A stretch of 64,000 nt of DNA from Pseudomonas sp. GR 6-02 (GCF_001655615.1 NZ_CP011567.1:5986001-6050000); one strand, 5' to 3'; shown: positions 22,558-32,482, counted from the first letter of the stretch. Numbers and translations: made by a program. Notes: a model not told the origin generated them from the sequence alone.

Positions 22558-23277
22558 ATGAGACTGTCCCGCTTCTTTATCGACGCCCCTTTGAGCACCG
22601 GCGAACACGAGTTGCCCGAAGCCCAGGCGCATTACATCGGCCGTGTGCTGCGCATGGCCGAGGGTGATGCGGTGCAACTGTTCGACGGCTCGGGCCATGA
22701 GTTTCGCGGCACGCTGGTGGAAGTCGGCAAGAAGCGCGTGGTGGTGCAAATCGATGAAAGCTTTACCGGTCAGGTCGAGTCGTCGCTGGCGGTCCATCTC
22801 GGCCAGGGTTTGTCCCGTGGCGAGCGGATGGACTGGGCGATTCAAAAAGCCACCGAACTGGGCGTCACCGAAATCACCCCGATTTTCACCGACCGCTGCG
22901 AGGTCCGCCTCAAGGACGAACGCGCCGACAAACGCCTGATGCACTGGCGTCAGGTGGCGATCAGCGCCTGCGAGCAGTGTGGGCGCTCACGGGTGCCGGT
23001 GATTCATCCGCCATTGCTGTTGGCTGACTGGTTGAAGCAGACCGCGGCCGAATTGAAACTGGTGCTGCATCCGGTGGCCGAGCCGCTGGTGAGCCACGCC
23101 AAACCTGCAAGCCTGGCGTTCCTGATCGGCCCGGAGGGCGGCTTGTCCGACGTCGAAGTCGAACAGGCCAAGGCTGGCGGTTTCCACGCCGCCCGCCTCG
23201 GCCCGCGCGTACTGCGCACCGAAACCGCGCCGGTGGTGGCATTGGCGGTGGCCCAACAACTCTGGGGTGACTTCTAG
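22558..23277 (+). CDS. rsmE: 16S rRNA m3U1498 methyltransferase
   Basis: Methylates N3 of U1498 in 16S rRNA with SAM. 239 residues: an N-terminal PUA-like domain (MRLSRFFIDAPL, HYIGRVLRMAEGD) and a SPOUT knot domain with LAFLIGPEGGLSDVEVEQA and LGPRVLRTETAPVVALA, the SAM-binding knot motif. Usual family length. Ends four bases before a short REP hairpin. Confidence 0.96.
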   Translation: MRLSRFFIDAPLSTGEHELPEAQAHYIGRVLRMAEGDAVQLFDGSGHEFRGTLVEVGKKRVVVQIDESFTGQVESSLAVHLGQGLSRGERMDWAIQKATELGVTEITPIFTDRCEVRLKDERADKRLMHWRQVAISACEQCGRSRVPVIHPPLLLADWLKQTAAELKLVLHPVAEPLVSHAKPASLAFLIGPEGGLSDVEVEQAKAGGFHAARLGPRVLRTETAPVVALAVAQQLWGDF

Positions 23278-23281
23278 AGCC

Positions 23282-23312
23282 TTGTGGCGAGGGACTTGCC
23301 CCCTCGCCACAA
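23282..23312. repeat. Single compact REP hairpin (GTGGCGAGGG class)
   Basis: TTGTGGCGAGGG and CCCTCGCCACAA are joined by ~7 nt, so the two REP halves have collapsed into one hairpin. It sits between the stop codons of rsmE and the convergent hemolysin III gene and could act as a terminator for both. Confidence 0.88.
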
Positions 23313-23318
23313 AAGCAG

Positions 23319-23936
23319 TCACAAGACGTAGAACCAAATCGCCACAAAGTGCAGCAAACTCCCGGCGATCACGAACAGATGCCAGATCCCATGGGCGTGG
23401 CGCAGACGATGGTCGAGGGCAAAAAAGATAATCCCCACGGTGTACAACACCCCGCCCGACGCCAGCAAGGTAAAGCCGACAGGGCCCAGTGCCGCCAGTA
23501 ACGGCTTGACCGCCACCAGCACGATCCAGCCCATCACCGCGTAAATCACGACCGACAGAATCCGTGCTTCCGAGCGCGGTTTGATCTCTTGCAGGATACC
23601 GATCAGCGCCAGCCCCCAGACAATCCCGAACAAGGTCCAGCCCCATGGCCCGCGCAGGGTCACCAGGCAGAACGGCGTGTAACTACCGGCAATCAGCAAG
23701 TAGATCGAAAAGTGATCGACCTTCTGCATGATCGCTTTCTTGCGCCCACGCACGCTGTGGTACACGGTCGAGGCGCTGTAGAGCACCAGCAAGGTAAACG
23801 CGTAAATCGCCACACTGACGATCTTCCACGGACTGCCATCCATACTGGCGATCACCAGCAGCCACACGCCCCCGACCAATGCCGCCACCGCCCCAACCAA
23901 ATGCGTCCAGGCGTTCAATCTTTCCCCGTGATACAT
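23319..23936 (-). CDS. Hemolysin III family (PAQR-like) membrane protein
   Basis: 205 residues with seven membrane helices. The family metal-site residues are visible: STVYHSVRGRKK and KVDHFSIYLLIAGSYTPF in the first half and HGIWHLFVIAGSLLHF near the end. Bacterial YqfA/TrhA members affect membrane-lipid composition; true haemolysis is unlikely. Divergent from mdcR. Confidence 0.92.
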   Translation of the reverse strand: MYHGERLNAWTHLVGAVAALVGGVWLLVIASMDGSPWKIVSVAIYAFTLLVLYSASTVYHSVRGRKKAIMQKVDHFSIYLLIAGSYTPFCLVTLRGPWGWTLFGIVWGLALIGILQEIKPRSEARILSVVIYAVMGWIVLVAVKPLLAALGPVGFTLLASGGVLYTVGIIFFALDHRLRHAHGIWHLFVIAGSLLHFVAIWFYVL

Positions 23937-24094
23937 GTGTTGCTCACCTCTACGTTCATTACCGCCGCGCGCAAGGCTCAGGCCTCAAGGTTAAAAGCGC
24001 AATGTTTCAGAACACAATGCCCCCCTACGAAAGCCATCGAGCCAAACGTTAGCCAATTGGGCACAATCGAGACATACGAATAAGAGTCTGGCCC

Positions 24095-25009
24095 ATGTTG
24101 ATCGATGAAGAGTTGACCCTGAAAAAACTCGAGGTGTTCCTGGCCTTCATGCGCACCGGCAACCTGGCCCGCGCCGCCGTCGAGTTGCAGACCAGCAACG
24201 TCAGCGTGCACCGCGCCATCCACTCCCTGGAAAGCGCCTTGCGTTGCCCGCTATTCAAGCACGAAGGGCGCAACCTGACCCCGTTGGAAAGCGCTTATGT
24301 GCTGGAAGAGCGGGCGCAGAAGCTGATTCAGGACGTGCTCGAAACCGTGCGCCTGACCCGCGAAGCCGCCGGGTTCTCCGCCGAACGCTTCAAGCTCGGC
24401 TCGCTGTATTCGCTGACGGTGAAGACTGTGCCGCAGCTGATCATGGGCCTGAAAATCCGCCGCAGCGAACTCAATATCGACCTGATCCTGGGCTCGAACA
24501 TCGACCTGCTGTACAAGCTCAAGAACATGGAAGTCGACGCGATCCTGGTGTCTCTGGACGACAGCGTCAACGACCCGGACTGCGAGCAGATCCCGCTGTT
24601 TTCCGATGACATCTTCCTCGCCACCCCGGCGGACTCGCCCTTTGCCCAGCGGAGCGAAGTCGACCTGGCCGAGGTGCGCGACGAAACGTTCATCACCTTG
24701 ACCCAAGGCTTTGCCACGCACCAGGACGGCATTCGAGTGTTCAAGCAGGCGGGGTTCGAGCCGAAGGTGGCGATGCAGGTCAACGACATCTTCACCCTGC
24801 TGAGCATGGTCAGCTCGGGGGTGGGTTATGCGTTGCTGCCGGGGCGGATTGCGGCGGTGTATGAGAACCGGGTGAAGCTGATTCCATTGCAGGAAAAGTA
24901 TCGGTTGCAGCAGCACATTGGCGTGGTATTTCTCAAGGCCAAGGAGCGTGATCCGAATCTGCTGGCGCTGTTGGCGGAATGCCGGATGTATGCCAATCGC
25001 CAGGCTTGA
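24095..25009 (+). CDS. mdcR: LysR-type regulator of malonate decarboxylase
   Basis: 304 residues with an N-terminal LysR winged helix (LKKLEVFLAFMRTGNLARAAVELQTSNVSVHRAIHSLESALRC, residues ~9-50) and a C-terminal effector domain (LGSLYSLTVKTVPQLI ... SGVGYALLPGRIAAVYE). Identification as MdcR rests on its place at the end of the mdc/mad genes, pointing towards them; malonate or a related acid is the likely effector. It is at the distal, tail-to-tail end of the operon, so it would act on the far promoter near 32.45 kb. Confidence 0.88.
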   Translation: MLIDEELTLKKLEVFLAFMRTGNLARAAVELQTSNVSVHRAIHSLESALRCPLFKHEGRNLTPLESAYVLEERAQKLIQDVLETVRLTREAAGFSAERFKLGSLYSLTVKTVPQLIMGLKIRRSELNIDLILGSNIDLLYKLKNMEVDAILVSLDDSVNDPDCEQIPLFSDDIFLATPADSPFAQRSEVDLAEVRDETFITLTQGFATHQDGIRVFKQAGFEPKVAMQVNDIFTLLSMVSSGVGYALLPGRIAAVYENRVKLIPLQEKYRLQQHIGVVFLKAKERDPNLLALLAECRMYANRQA

Positions 25010-25012
25010 GAC

Positions 25013-25148
25013 CTTGTGGCGAGGGCGCTTGCTCCCGCTCGAGTGCTGAGCGCCCGCAAAATCAGGCCACCGGATTTACCTGATACACCTCGGTGGTAGA
25101 AGTTGGGGCTACTGCGCAGCCCAGCGGGAGCAAGCTCCCTCGCCACAA
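25013..25148. repeat. REPIN, GTGGCGAGGG class (copy 3)
   Basis: CTTGTGGCGAGGGCGCTTGC and GAGCAAGCTCCCTCGCCAC in inverted orientation, between mdcR and the end of madM. Separates the two convergent units. Confidence 0.92.
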
Positions 25149-25162
25149 GAAGCAGTCATCCG

Positions 25163-25927
25163 TTAACCAACAATCCCGCGAACAACGAAGTACAGCAACG
25201 AAGGCCCAAGCAAGCATCCAAGCCCGGTATGGAACGTCGCCGTCAGCGCGCCATACGGCACCAGCCGCCGATCCGTCGCCGCCAACCCGGCGGTCACACC
25301 GCTGACAGTCCCGGCCAAGCCGCCAAATACCATCGCCGAGCGCGGGTTATCCAGGCCCATCCAGCGCGCCGCCACCGGCGTGCCGACCATCACCAGAATC
25401 GCCTTGATCAACCCGGTGGCAATCGACAGCGCCATCACATCGGATGAGGCCCCAATCGCAGCACCCGTCACCGGCCCGACGATGTACGTCACCGCACCCG
25501 CGCCAATGGTGGTCATGCTGATCGCATCGCGATAACCGAACACCCAGGCAATGCTCGCCCCGACAATGAACGGCAGAATCGTGCCCAGCAGCAGCGCGAT
25601 GACGCCAATCATCCCGGCCTTTTTCGCTTCGGTGGCCTGCACCTCGAACGCCGTGGCAACGATGGCGAAGTCACGCAACATGGCGCCGCCCATCAAGCCG
25701 ATGCCGGAAAACAGTGACAGATCCGCCAGGCCTTTTTGCCCGCCGGTCATGGTGCCGCCAACCCAGGCCAGCACCAGGCCGATGACGATGGCAATCGCCG
25801 AGCCATGAATCCGCCCGAAAGTCAGGCGCTTGGACAGAATCACCGACACCCACATGATTACGCCAACAAACGCGAATGCCGTGACCAGACTGTTATTTAC
25901 CAGGCCTTTCTCAATGAGTTCCCACAT
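25163..25927 (-). CDS. madM: Malonate transporter subunit MadM
   Basis: 254 residues, about eight to nine membrane helices. With MadL it forms a sodium-dependent malonate uptake carrier in the inner membrane. Recognised by position as the last gene of the mdc operon, by size, and by segments such as VGVIMWVSVILSKRLTFGRIHGSAIAIVIGL and MVFGGLAGTVSGVTAGLAATD. ATG 25927 lies one base after the madL stop, pointing to coupled translation. Confidence 0.9.
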   Translation of the reverse strand: MWELIEKGLVNNSLVTAFAFVGVIMWVSVILSKRLTFGRIHGSAIAIVIGLVLAWVGGTMTGGQKGLADLSLFSGIGLMGGAMLRDFAIVATAFEVQATEAKKAGMIGVIALLLGTILPFIVGASIAWVFGYRDAISMTTIGAGAVTYIVGPVTGAAIGASSDVMALSIATGLIKAILVMVGTPVAARWMGLDNPRSAMVFGGLAGTVSGVTAGLAATDRRLVPYGALTATFHTGLGCLLGPSLLYFVVRGIVG

Positions 25928-25928
25928 A

Positions 25929-26345
25929 TCAGCGACCTCCTACTGGCGTGCCGACCGGTGTTATGTCCACCGGTTCATCGGGCAAGGGTTCGCCTTTGTG
26001 GGTCCGGCTGATCAACGCAATGGTGCAGCCGCAGAGCACCACCGAACCGATCGCCGCCAGCACCGCCACCGGGCCGCCGTGCAGGGCGGTGACCACGTTC
26101 TGTTGCGCCGCCATGGCAACCACCACCGGAATGTACATGGCGCCCCAGAAGCCGACGCCCATCTCGCAATCCTTGGTCATGCCGCCGCGTTTTTGCATCC
26201 ACAACCGCGCGCAAATCAGCAGGATCATCGCGATCCCGACCCCGCCGACGTTGGATTTCACACCCAGCAACACGCCGAGCATGTCACCCATGATCACCCC
26301 TGCCAGCGTACAGATCGCCAACAGCGCCACACCGTAAATAATCAT
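25929..26345 (-). CDS. madL: Malonate transporter subunit MadL
   Basis: 138 residues, about four membrane helices, beginning MIIYGVALLAICTLAGVIMGDMLG. Small subunit of the MadLM malonate carrier. ATG 26345 follows GAGGACTACAACA; the TTG five codons upstream would lack a ribosome site. It follows mdcH by 66 nt, the widest gap inside the operon. Confidence 0.9.
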   Translation of the reverse strand: MIIYGVALLAICTLAGVIMGDMLGVLLGVKSNVGGVGIAMILLICARLWMQKRGGMTKDCEMGVGFWGAMYIPVVVAMAAQQNVVTALHGGPVAVLAAIGSVVLCGCTIALISRTHKGEPLPDEPVDITPVGTPVGGR

Positions 26346-26411
26346 TGTTGTAGTCCTCAAAGTGCATCGTCGGAATTGTTGTTTTTGTAGTTCGCAACCT
26401 GAGTCGGTGAT

Positions 26412-27323
26412 CTAGGGTTGACGGCTTCCCTCCTCACGCAACAGCGCCTGCAAGGTATCGAGCCGTGCACCGTCGAAGGCAATCACGGTGCCCTGCTCGA
26501 ACACCCGGCGCGCCAGCCCGGTCAACACCGCACCGGGCGGCAGTTCGATCTGTAGACGTACACCACGCTCGTAAGCGCTTTGCACCGTACCGCGCCAATC
26601 GACGACGCGGCACATGTTGAACGCCAGGTCATCGCGCAAGGCGTCAGTGTTGATGACAGGCCGTGCGCGACTGCCGCTCAGGTAACCCAGGGTCGGCGTT
26701 TTCAATTGCACCTTGGCGAAGGCTTCGGCCAGGGTTTTCGCCGGTGTTTCCAGCAGCGGGCAATGGGACGGCACGCTGACCGCCAGACGCTTGGCCAGAC
26801 CGGCGCCACGGCTGCGCGCCAGGTCGGCAACTGCTTTCATCGCCGAATCACTGCCAGCAATCACCACCTGGTTATCGGCGTTGATGTTGGCCAGGTAAAC
26901 CGGCGTGTCAACACAGTGAACCTGCGCCAGCAACCCCTCCACCGTCTTCAATTCCAGACCGATGATCGCGGTCATGCCGTAGCCTTGAGGATATGCCTGC
27001 TGCATCAGCTCACCGCGCAGGCTGACCAGATGCAGCGCATCACTGAAACTCAAGGCGCCCGCAACCACCGCCGCCGGATAGGCACCGATGGACAGTCCCG
27101 CCACGTAATCCGGCGCCATGGATAACTGGCGTGCAGCGGCGACGCCGGCAATCAGCAGGCACAGCTGAACCGCCCTTGTCGACTGCAACGCCTCGGCAGA
27201 ATCAAGCAGCAAGACGTCTTCACCCAGCACCTCGCTCGCCTCAACCAGCGCTTCCCGAGGCCAACGATGGAGCATGCCCGGCTGCTGCGCGCCCTGGCCG
27301 GGGAACACCAGCAAGCTGCTCAC
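26412..27323 (-). CDS. mdcH: Malonate decarboxylase epsilon subunit, malonyl-CoA:ACP transacylase
   Basis: 303 residues, FabD-like. It loads malonyl onto the MdcC acyl carrier protein to start the catalytic cycle. The N-terminal LLVFPGQGAQ and nucleophile motif GLSIG (Ser78) are conserved, and SVPSHCPLLETP carries the catalytic His. The start is GTG at 27323, whose GTGA overlaps the mdcG stop. Confidence 0.92.
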   Translation of the reverse strand: MSSLLVFPGQGAQQPGMLHRWPREALVEASEVLGEDVLLLDSAEALQSTRAVQLCLLIAGVAAARQLSMAPDYVAGLSIGAYPAAVVAGALSFSDALHLVSLRGELMQQAYPQGYGMTAIIGLELKTVEGLLAQVHCVDTPVYLANINADNQVVIAGSDSAMKAVADLARSRGAGLAKRLAVSVPSHCPLLETPAKTLAEAFAKVQLKTPTLGYLSGSRARPVINTDALRDDLAFNMCRVVDWRGTVQSAYERGVRLQIELPPGAVLTGLARRVFEQGTVIAFDGARLDTLQALLREEGSRQP

Positions 27324-27940
27324 GCTGCTTGCTCCTGCGGGTTCCAGGGATCGTTGACCAAACACGCTTCATGGGCGCTCTTGAGTAGAACCCGTTGCGA
27401 CGGGCCAGCCCATTCGCGCAGGGCAACAGCGCCATTGGGCGTCTGCAACTGCATGTCCACCAGACACTCGGCGCTGCCGAGAAGCATCATCAATGCCCGC
27501 GCTTGAGTACGGCTCAACGGCTGCGGTGTACGCAGGATCAAGTCGAGGTCGCTGCGCTCATGGAGCGCCGTAAAACCGCTGGCCAATTCGAACCCGGCGC
27601 TACCGCTGACACCCCACACCCAACCGCAGGCGTCGAGCATCGGCCGCAAGTGCGCCAGCGTTCGCAGGGCCGGCAGGTCGCGAGTCGACTCGACATGGCA
27701 AAGCTCTTCCGGCCGTACCCGATGAGAAATCGCAGCAACGGCCATCGACGTTGCATAACGCTGCTCGCGCAAGCGCCCACGCACCCCGACCGCGATCTGA
27801 TCCGGCGCGGCGATAGCGCGCCGAACTACCACCGGCTGACCCGCGCTGATCGACTCGACCACCCACCCAGGCGCATCCGCCGGCAACTGCTCCGGGGTCA
27901 TCCCCCACAGCAGGTCGTGGGGCAGAAACCTGTTCACCAC
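27320..27940 (-). CDS. mdcG: Malonate decarboxylase holo-ACP synthase
   Basis: 206 residues. Transfers the 2'-(5''-phosphoribosyl)-3'-dephospho-CoA prosthetic group from the MdcB product onto the apo MdcC carrier. The motif SDLDLILRTPQPLS holds the paired Asp residues of a nucleotidyltransferase site, as expected. Start is GTG 27940 (or the next GTG at 27937), overlapping the mdcE stop; no ATG is available nearby. Confidence 0.9.
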   Translation of the reverse strand: MVNRFLPHDLLWGMTPEQLPADAPGWVVESISAGQPVVVRRAIAAPDQIAVGVRGRLREQRYATSMAVAAISHRVRPEELCHVESTRDLPALRTLAHLRPMLDACGWVWGVSGSAGFELASGFTALHERSDLDLILRTPQPLSRTQARALMMLLGSAECLVDMQLQTPNGAVALREWAGPSQRVLLKSAHEACLVNDPWNPQEQAA

Positions 27941-28737
27941 TGCGCTCTCAGCAACTGGCGAACCTTGCTCGACGCTGCGCGGTTACTCGCCCCCTGGCGG
28001 CTGCTCAGATCGCGACCGTTGGCAGCGACATCGCCAATCGCCTGGCTCAGGCACTCCGTCACGCGAGCCAGATCCGCCGTCGTCGGCTGCTCGATCTGAT
28101 CCACCGACAAGGTTTCCCAGAGCAAGCCCAGGCTGGCATAGCTGTCGATGTCATAGGCCATCGGCGGCACGCTGGCGGCCAACGCCTCCAGCTCTTCGAC
28201 ACTGCGCAACGTCACCCGCGCCGCCGACGCCTTGCCCATCGCATGCACCATCACCCCCGGATCGCGCAACGCAATCAGCCGGTTGGCCTGATACCCGTGA
28301 GCCAGAAACGCCCCGGACATCGCCTTGCCCACCAGCAAACCGATCACCGCATGGCCGGCCAGTCGGGCGCGGGCATAACTGTCCGCCGCACCGGCCAGGG
28401 CCTGATGAATGCCAAGGGCTTCTTCGCGCCGACCGTAAGCCTGACTCGGCACATCGACGATGGCGATCAAGGCGCGTTTGTGCGCTTTGTCAGCATCAGC
28501 GGTGATGACGTCATCCACCGCCTTGGCCAACCCCCAGCCTTCCAGCAGCCCGACCTCGCCATTGCGCGCACGAACGAACCGGTTGTCAGGATCAGCCACC
28601 ACAGCGATGAAGCGAACGGGCCGGTCACCCAAGACGCCGTCAGCCACTTTCAATGAAGCCGGCAAACCCTCCACCGGTTTTGCGCCTGCACTCAAGGCGT
28701 TGAACCAGTTCAGGCCTCTGAGGGAATACGTGCTCAT
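27934..28737 (-). CDS. mdcE: Malonate decarboxylase gamma subunit
   Basis: 267 residues of the carboxyltransferase (crotonase-like) fold. With MdcD it forms the decarboxylase proper, which releases CO2 from malonyl-S-ACP and regenerates acetyl-S-ACP. Features include FIAVVADPDNRFVRARNGEVGLLEG and IVDVPSQAYGRREEALGIHQ. ATG 28737 overlaps the mdcD stop as ATGA. Confidence 0.92.
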   Translation of the reverse strand: MSTYSLRGLNWFNALSAGAKPVEGLPASLKVADGVLGDRPVRFIAVVADPDNRFVRARNGEVGLLEGWGLAKAVDDVITADADKAHKRALIAIVDVPSQAYGRREEALGIHQALAGAADSYARARLAGHAVIGLLVGKAMSGAFLAHGYQANRLIALRDPGVMVHAMGKASAARVTLRSVEELEALAASVPPMAYDIDSYASLGLLWETLSVDQIEQPTTADLARVTECLSQAIGDVAANGRDLSSRQGASNRAASSKVRQLLRAQW

Positions 28738-29585
28738 GAGCGCTCTCCTTGATACAGATCGCGAACCACTGACGGCTCGATTTGCGGTGCGGCGTCCAGA
28801 CGAGCCAGCCGTTGCAGGTACAACTCGGCCTGACCGCTACGTTGTTGGTCCGGCAAACCTTGCTTGAACAATTCGCCGACCTGCTGCTGAATCTGCGCCA
28901 CGTCGTCCTCGACATAGCGATCCACCAAGCCGCTGGCGAAGCGTTGCTCGCCGCCGGTCAGGCTCCAGATAAACGGGCGATCACGGGAGTCGTATTCCTC
29001 AAGCCCGGCTTCCTGCTCGATCACCTGCGGGCCGTTGAGGCCAAGGCGCGCTTCCTGAGTCACCAGCAAATAACTGCACAACCCGGCGGCAATCGACATG
29101 CCGCCAAAACAGCCGACGCTGCCGGCGACCACGCCGATTACCGGTTGGTACTGGCGCAGATCGACAATCGCCGCATGAATATCGGCAATCGCCGCCAGCC
29201 CGAGATTGGCTTCCTGCAAACGCACACCACCGGTTTCCAGCAGCAACACGGCGCGAGTGGCGATGCCTTTGCGGTTGTCCTCGGCGGCCAGTTCCAGCGC
29301 ACCGGCAATCTTCGCCCCGCCGACTTCACCCAGGCTGCCGCCCTGGAACGCGCCTTCGATGGCCGCAATCACCACCGGTAAACCACCGAGACTGCCCTTG
29401 GCGATCACCACGCCGTCATCGGCTTGCGGCACTACGCCCTGGCGTGACAGCCATGGCGACATGATTCGCTGAAACGGGTCGAGCAATTCGCGGAAGGTGC
29501 CAACGTCGAGCAAGGCCTTGGCGCGTTGCCGCGCACCGAGTTCGACGAAGCTATGTTTGTTGAGAAGCGCTGCGCTGTCAGTCAT
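28734..29585 (-). CDS. mdcD: Malonate decarboxylase beta subunit
   Basis: 283 residues, homologous to the beta subunit of acetyl-CoA carboxyl transferase: SFVELGARQRAKALLD, VIAAIEGAFQGGSLGEVGGAKIAGALELA and GGVRLQEANLGLAAIADIHAA, which forms an oxyanion-type site. Works with MdcE. ATG 29585 (MTDSAALLN) is preferred to the earlier in-frame start at 29600. Overlaps mdcC by 8 nt. Confidence 0.93.
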   Translation of the reverse strand: MTDSAALLNKHSFVELGARQRAKALLDVGTFRELLDPFQRIMSPWLSRQGVVPQADDGVVIAKGSLGGLPVVIAAIEGAFQGGSLGEVGGAKIAGALELAAEDNRKGIATRAVLLLETGGVRLQEANLGLAAIADIHAAIVDLRQYQPVIGVVAGSVGCFGGMSIAAGLCSYLLVTQEARLGLNGPQVIEQEAGLEEYDSRDRPFIWSLTGGEQRFASGLVDRYVEDDVAQIQQQVGELFKQGLPDQQRSGQAELYLQRLARLDAAPQIEPSVVRDLYQGERS

Positions 29586-29877
29586 GACCGATCTCCTCAA
29601 AGCCCTGTTCCAGACGCAAGCGCACTACGCCGGGGGTGGCGCCGAAATCGTGGATATCGATCGCCATCGCGGGCGGCGTCTGGCCATCGAACATCCGCGC
29701 GAACAGATGCTGCCAGCGCTGTTCACTGCCGTTGACCGAGGTCTGCACCTGGATCGTCAATTTGCCCGCCAGCCCCGGCTCGATCAGCACTTCCAGATCG
29801 CCCGAGCCCACACAGCCCACCAGCGCCCTGCCCCGTGGCGGCTGCCCGGCAGGGAATTCAAAGGATAAGGTTTCCAT
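29578..29877 (-). CDS. mdcC: Malonate decarboxylase acyl carrier protein (delta subunit)
   Basis: 99 residues. Carries the phosphoribosyl-dephospho-CoA thiol on which acetyl and malonyl groups are exchanged. The attachment serine is Ser25 in VGCVGSGDLEV, at the same place as in characterised MdcC proteins. ATG 29877 overlaps the mdcB stop (TGATG). Confidence 0.93.
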   Translation of the reverse strand: METLSFEFPAGQPPRGRALVGCVGSGDLEVLIEPGLAGKLTIQVQTSVNGSEQRWQHLFARMFDGQTPPAMAIDIHDFGATPGVVRLRLEQGFEEIGHD

Positions 29878-30752
29878 CAAAACGCTCCCTGGAAGATGCC
29901 GTCGTGCGTGGAGATGCGGTCGATGAACAGACAGGCTGCGAGCAAGTCCGCAGCGCCACCGGGCGAGGCATTCAACGCGATTAATTGTTGGTCCAGCTCA
30001 TGCAAACGACGGCGACCGGCGAGGCTGGCGCTGCCGCCGGCATCGAGCACGGCTTGAGCGCCGAGTTGCATGGTGTGCAGGCCGGTTTCGCCGGCGCGGT
30101 AGAGCACGCAGGTGTCGGCCAGTGTCGTCATGATCGCCAGCAAGGCGTCGAGCCGGGCGTTCTGTTCGGCATGGCCTGCGTCGCGGCTGCGTTTGAGTTG
30201 CGGCAGTGCGCGTTGAATCACCGCCGGGAAACCGAGCTGTGCTTCTTCACGGGCACCGCGTGCGCCGTAACGCTGTGCGACTTGCGCGCCGTGGCTAAGC
30301 GAACGCGGGGCGTAACGGTCGTCGAGAAGGGCCAGGCGCGCAGCGCGCAAGGTGATGGCGCTTGCGGCACTGGACTCAGGTTCCAGCGCAACGGCCGTGA
30401 CCAGAAGCCCCAAGGCCCAGATCGCCCCACGATGGGTGTTCACACCGCCTGTAGTAGCGAGCATCACTTGCTCGCCTTCACGACCAATGCACCCGACAGC
30501 TTCACGCAGGGGCAGGCCGACTTCACCGAACTCGATGGCCGCGTCCGCCATTGCCTTGAACGTCGGCCACAGGGACAACGCCGAAGCGTGCATCAGCCCG
30601 AGGTGCAAATCGGTGTGCGCACCATTGCCGCGACGGTCCACCAGCGCCGGTTTCGGCGACAGGTCCGCTTCGTCGATCAGCGCGTCCACCGCCAGGTCCG
30701 CCAGCCGTTCGGCCAGGGTTAACGTTTTCGGTTGCAGGTTGAATGCGTGCAT
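29877..30752 (-). CDS. mdcB: Triphosphoribosyl-dephospho-CoA synthase
   Basis: 291 residues, CitG/MdcB family. Makes the precursor of the MdcC prosthetic group from ATP and dephospho-CoA. The signature [18 protein letters not shown] is present, as is [20 protein letters not shown] at the N-terminus. ATG 30752 overlaps the mdcA stop (TAATG); the frame extends upstream inside mdcA but without family similarity. Confidence 0.93.
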   Translation of the reverse strand: MHAFNLQPKTLTLAERLADLAVDALIDEADLSPKPALVDRRGNGAHTDLHLGLMHASALSLWPTFKAMADAAIEFGEVGLPLREAVGCIGREGEQVMLATTGGVNTHRGAIWALGLLVTAVALEPESSAASAITLRAARLALLDDRYAPRSLSHGAQVAQRYGARGAREEAQLGFPAVIQRALPQLKRSRDAGHAEQNARLDALLAIMTTLADTCVLYRAGETGLHTMQLGAQAVLDAGGSASLAGRRRLHELDQQLIALNASPGGAADLLAACLFIDRISTHDGIFQGAF

Positions 30753-32422
30753 TACCAGCTCCTGAACTTGGCGGGCGGGTTGTAGAGGCCACCGGACCAT
30801 TCCACCAGATCGGCCACGCTTTTCGCTGCGAGCAGTTCGCGAGTGGCGTCGGTGCGGCGGATGCCGAGGTCTTCGGGCAAGGCGATCAGGCCTTCGCGGC
30901 GCATGCGCGCGGTGTCTTTGGGGTTGTGGCGCAAGCCGATGGCGGTCACCCCGGCGACAGCAGCGATCATCGCCTGGCGCTCTTCGAGGGAGCGGGCCTT
31001 GTACAAGTAGGCGATGCCTTCTTCGGTGAGCAGATGGGTGACGTCGTCGCCATAGATCATGATCGGCGCCAGCGGCATGCCGCTTTTCTTCGCCACCTCC
31101 ACCGCGTCGAGGGTTTCGACGAAGGTCGGTTTGCCGCCCTCCTGGAAGGTCTCGACCATCTGCACCACGAGTTTCTTGCCGCGCTCGAGCATCGGCTCGG
31201 CCACGTCGGTGTGGCGCATGTCGAGCCAGGCTGGCGTGCCGTGACGACGCCCGCGCGGGTCGTGCCCCATGTTCGGCGCACCACCGAAACCGGCCAGGCG
31301 ACCGCGAGTCACTGTCGAAGAATGACCGTCGCCATCGACTTGCAGGGTCGCGCCGATGAACAGGTCCACCGCGTATTGCCCGGCGAGCTGACTGAACATC
31401 CGGTTGGAGCGCAGGGAGCCATCGCGGCCGGTGAAGAACACATCAGGCCGGGCGGCGATGTAGTTTTCCATGCCCAGTTCGGTGCCGAAGCAATGCACGC
31501 TTTCGACCCAGCCACTTTCGATGGCCGGGATCAGGGTTGGATGCGGATTGAGCGTCCAGTTGCGGCAGATCTTGCCCTTCAAGCCGAGGGATTCGCCGTA
31601 GGTCGGCAGGATCAATTCGATGGCGGCGGTGTTGAAGCCGATGCCGTGGTTCAGCGACTGAACATTGTGTTTTTCGTAGATCCCGCGGATCGCCATCATC
31701 GCCATCAACACGTGCACAGGCTTGATGTGCCGTGGGTCGCGGGTGAACAACGGCTCGATGTAGAACGGCTTGTCCGCCACCACCACGAAGTCGACCCAGG
31801 ACGCGGGGATATCCACGCGAGGCAAGTCGCTGACATCGTCCACCAGTTGATTGACCTGGACGATGACGATGCCGTCGCTGAAGGCCGCCGGTTCGATCAA
31901 CGCGGGGGTGTCTTCGGTGCTTGGGCCAGTGTAGATGTTGCCGGCGCGGTCGGCCATGAAACCGGCCGAGAGCACGACGTTGGGGATCAGGTCCACCACC
32001 AGCCGCGCATAGAGCTCGATGTAGGTGTGGATCGCGCCGATTTCCAGCAAACCGTCTTCGAGCAACTGGCTGATGCGCAGGCTCTGGGTGCCGGCGAACG
32101 AGAAGTCGAGCTTGCGGGCAATGCCGCGCTCAAACAGATCCAGGTGCTCGGAGCGCCCGACGCTGGGCATGATCATGTGCAAGTCATGCAGCTTGCCCGG
32201 ATCGGCCTTGGCCAGGGAGCGAGACAGGAAATCCGCCTGCTTCTGGTTATTGCCCTCCAGCACCACACGGTCGCCGGGCAGAATCAACGCCTCCAGCGCT
32301 GCCACGATCTTGTCGGTGGGCAACACCACACCGTCGGCAAGCCCCTTCACCAATTCGAGACGCCGCTGCTTTTCGCTGCGCCGCCGCGTCCATCGCGAGT
32401 CGGGGGATATTGTTGTTGTCAT
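30752..32422 (-). CDS. mdcA: Malonate decarboxylase alpha subunit (acetyl-S-ACP:malonate ACP transferase)
   Basis: 556 residues, first gene of the operon. Swaps malonate for acetate on the carrier protein, the first step of the cycle. Its start [22 protein letters not shown] and segments such as [34 protein letters not shown] and [20 protein letters not shown] are typical of MdcA. ATG 32422 has GGAG six bases upstream; the GTG two codons earlier is less likely. All downstream genes to mdcH overlap, so the locus makes one message. Confidence 0.95.
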   Translation of the reverse strand: MTTTISPDSRWTRRRSEKQRRLELVKGLADGVVLPTDKIVAALEALILPGDRVVLEGNNQKQADFLSRSLAKADPGKLHDLHMIMPSVGRSEHLDLFERGIARKLDFSFAGTQSLRISQLLEDGLLEIGAIHTYIELYARLVVDLIPNVVLSAGFMADRAGNIYTGPSTEDTPALIEPAAFSDGIVIVQVNQLVDDVSDLPRVDIPASWVDFVVVADKPFYIEPLFTRDPRHIKPVHVLMAMMAIRGIYEKHNVQSLNHGIGFNTAAIELILPTYGESLGLKGKICRNWTLNPHPTLIPAIESGWVESVHCFGTELGMENYIAARPDVFFTGRDGSLRSNRMFSQLAGQYAVDLFIGATLQVDGDGHSSTVTRGRLAGFGGAPNMGHDPRGRRHGTPAWLDMRHTDVAEPMLERGKKLVVQMVETFQEGGKPTFVETLDAVEVAKKSGMPLAPIMIYGDDVTHLLTEEGIAYLYKARSLEERQAMIAAVAGVTAIGLRHNPKDTARMRREGLIALPEDLGIRRTDATRELLAAKSVADLVEWSGGLYNPPAKFRSW

Positions 32423-32482
32423 GACCACTCCACGGGTTCGCTGTCGTGGGAGTCACCTTAGGAGGGTTGGGGGCGGGGCATC

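Noticed and set aside
30743..32461. 572-codon open frame on the plus strand
   Set aside because: Antisense to mdcA, which has clear family motifs; no motif in the antisense product.
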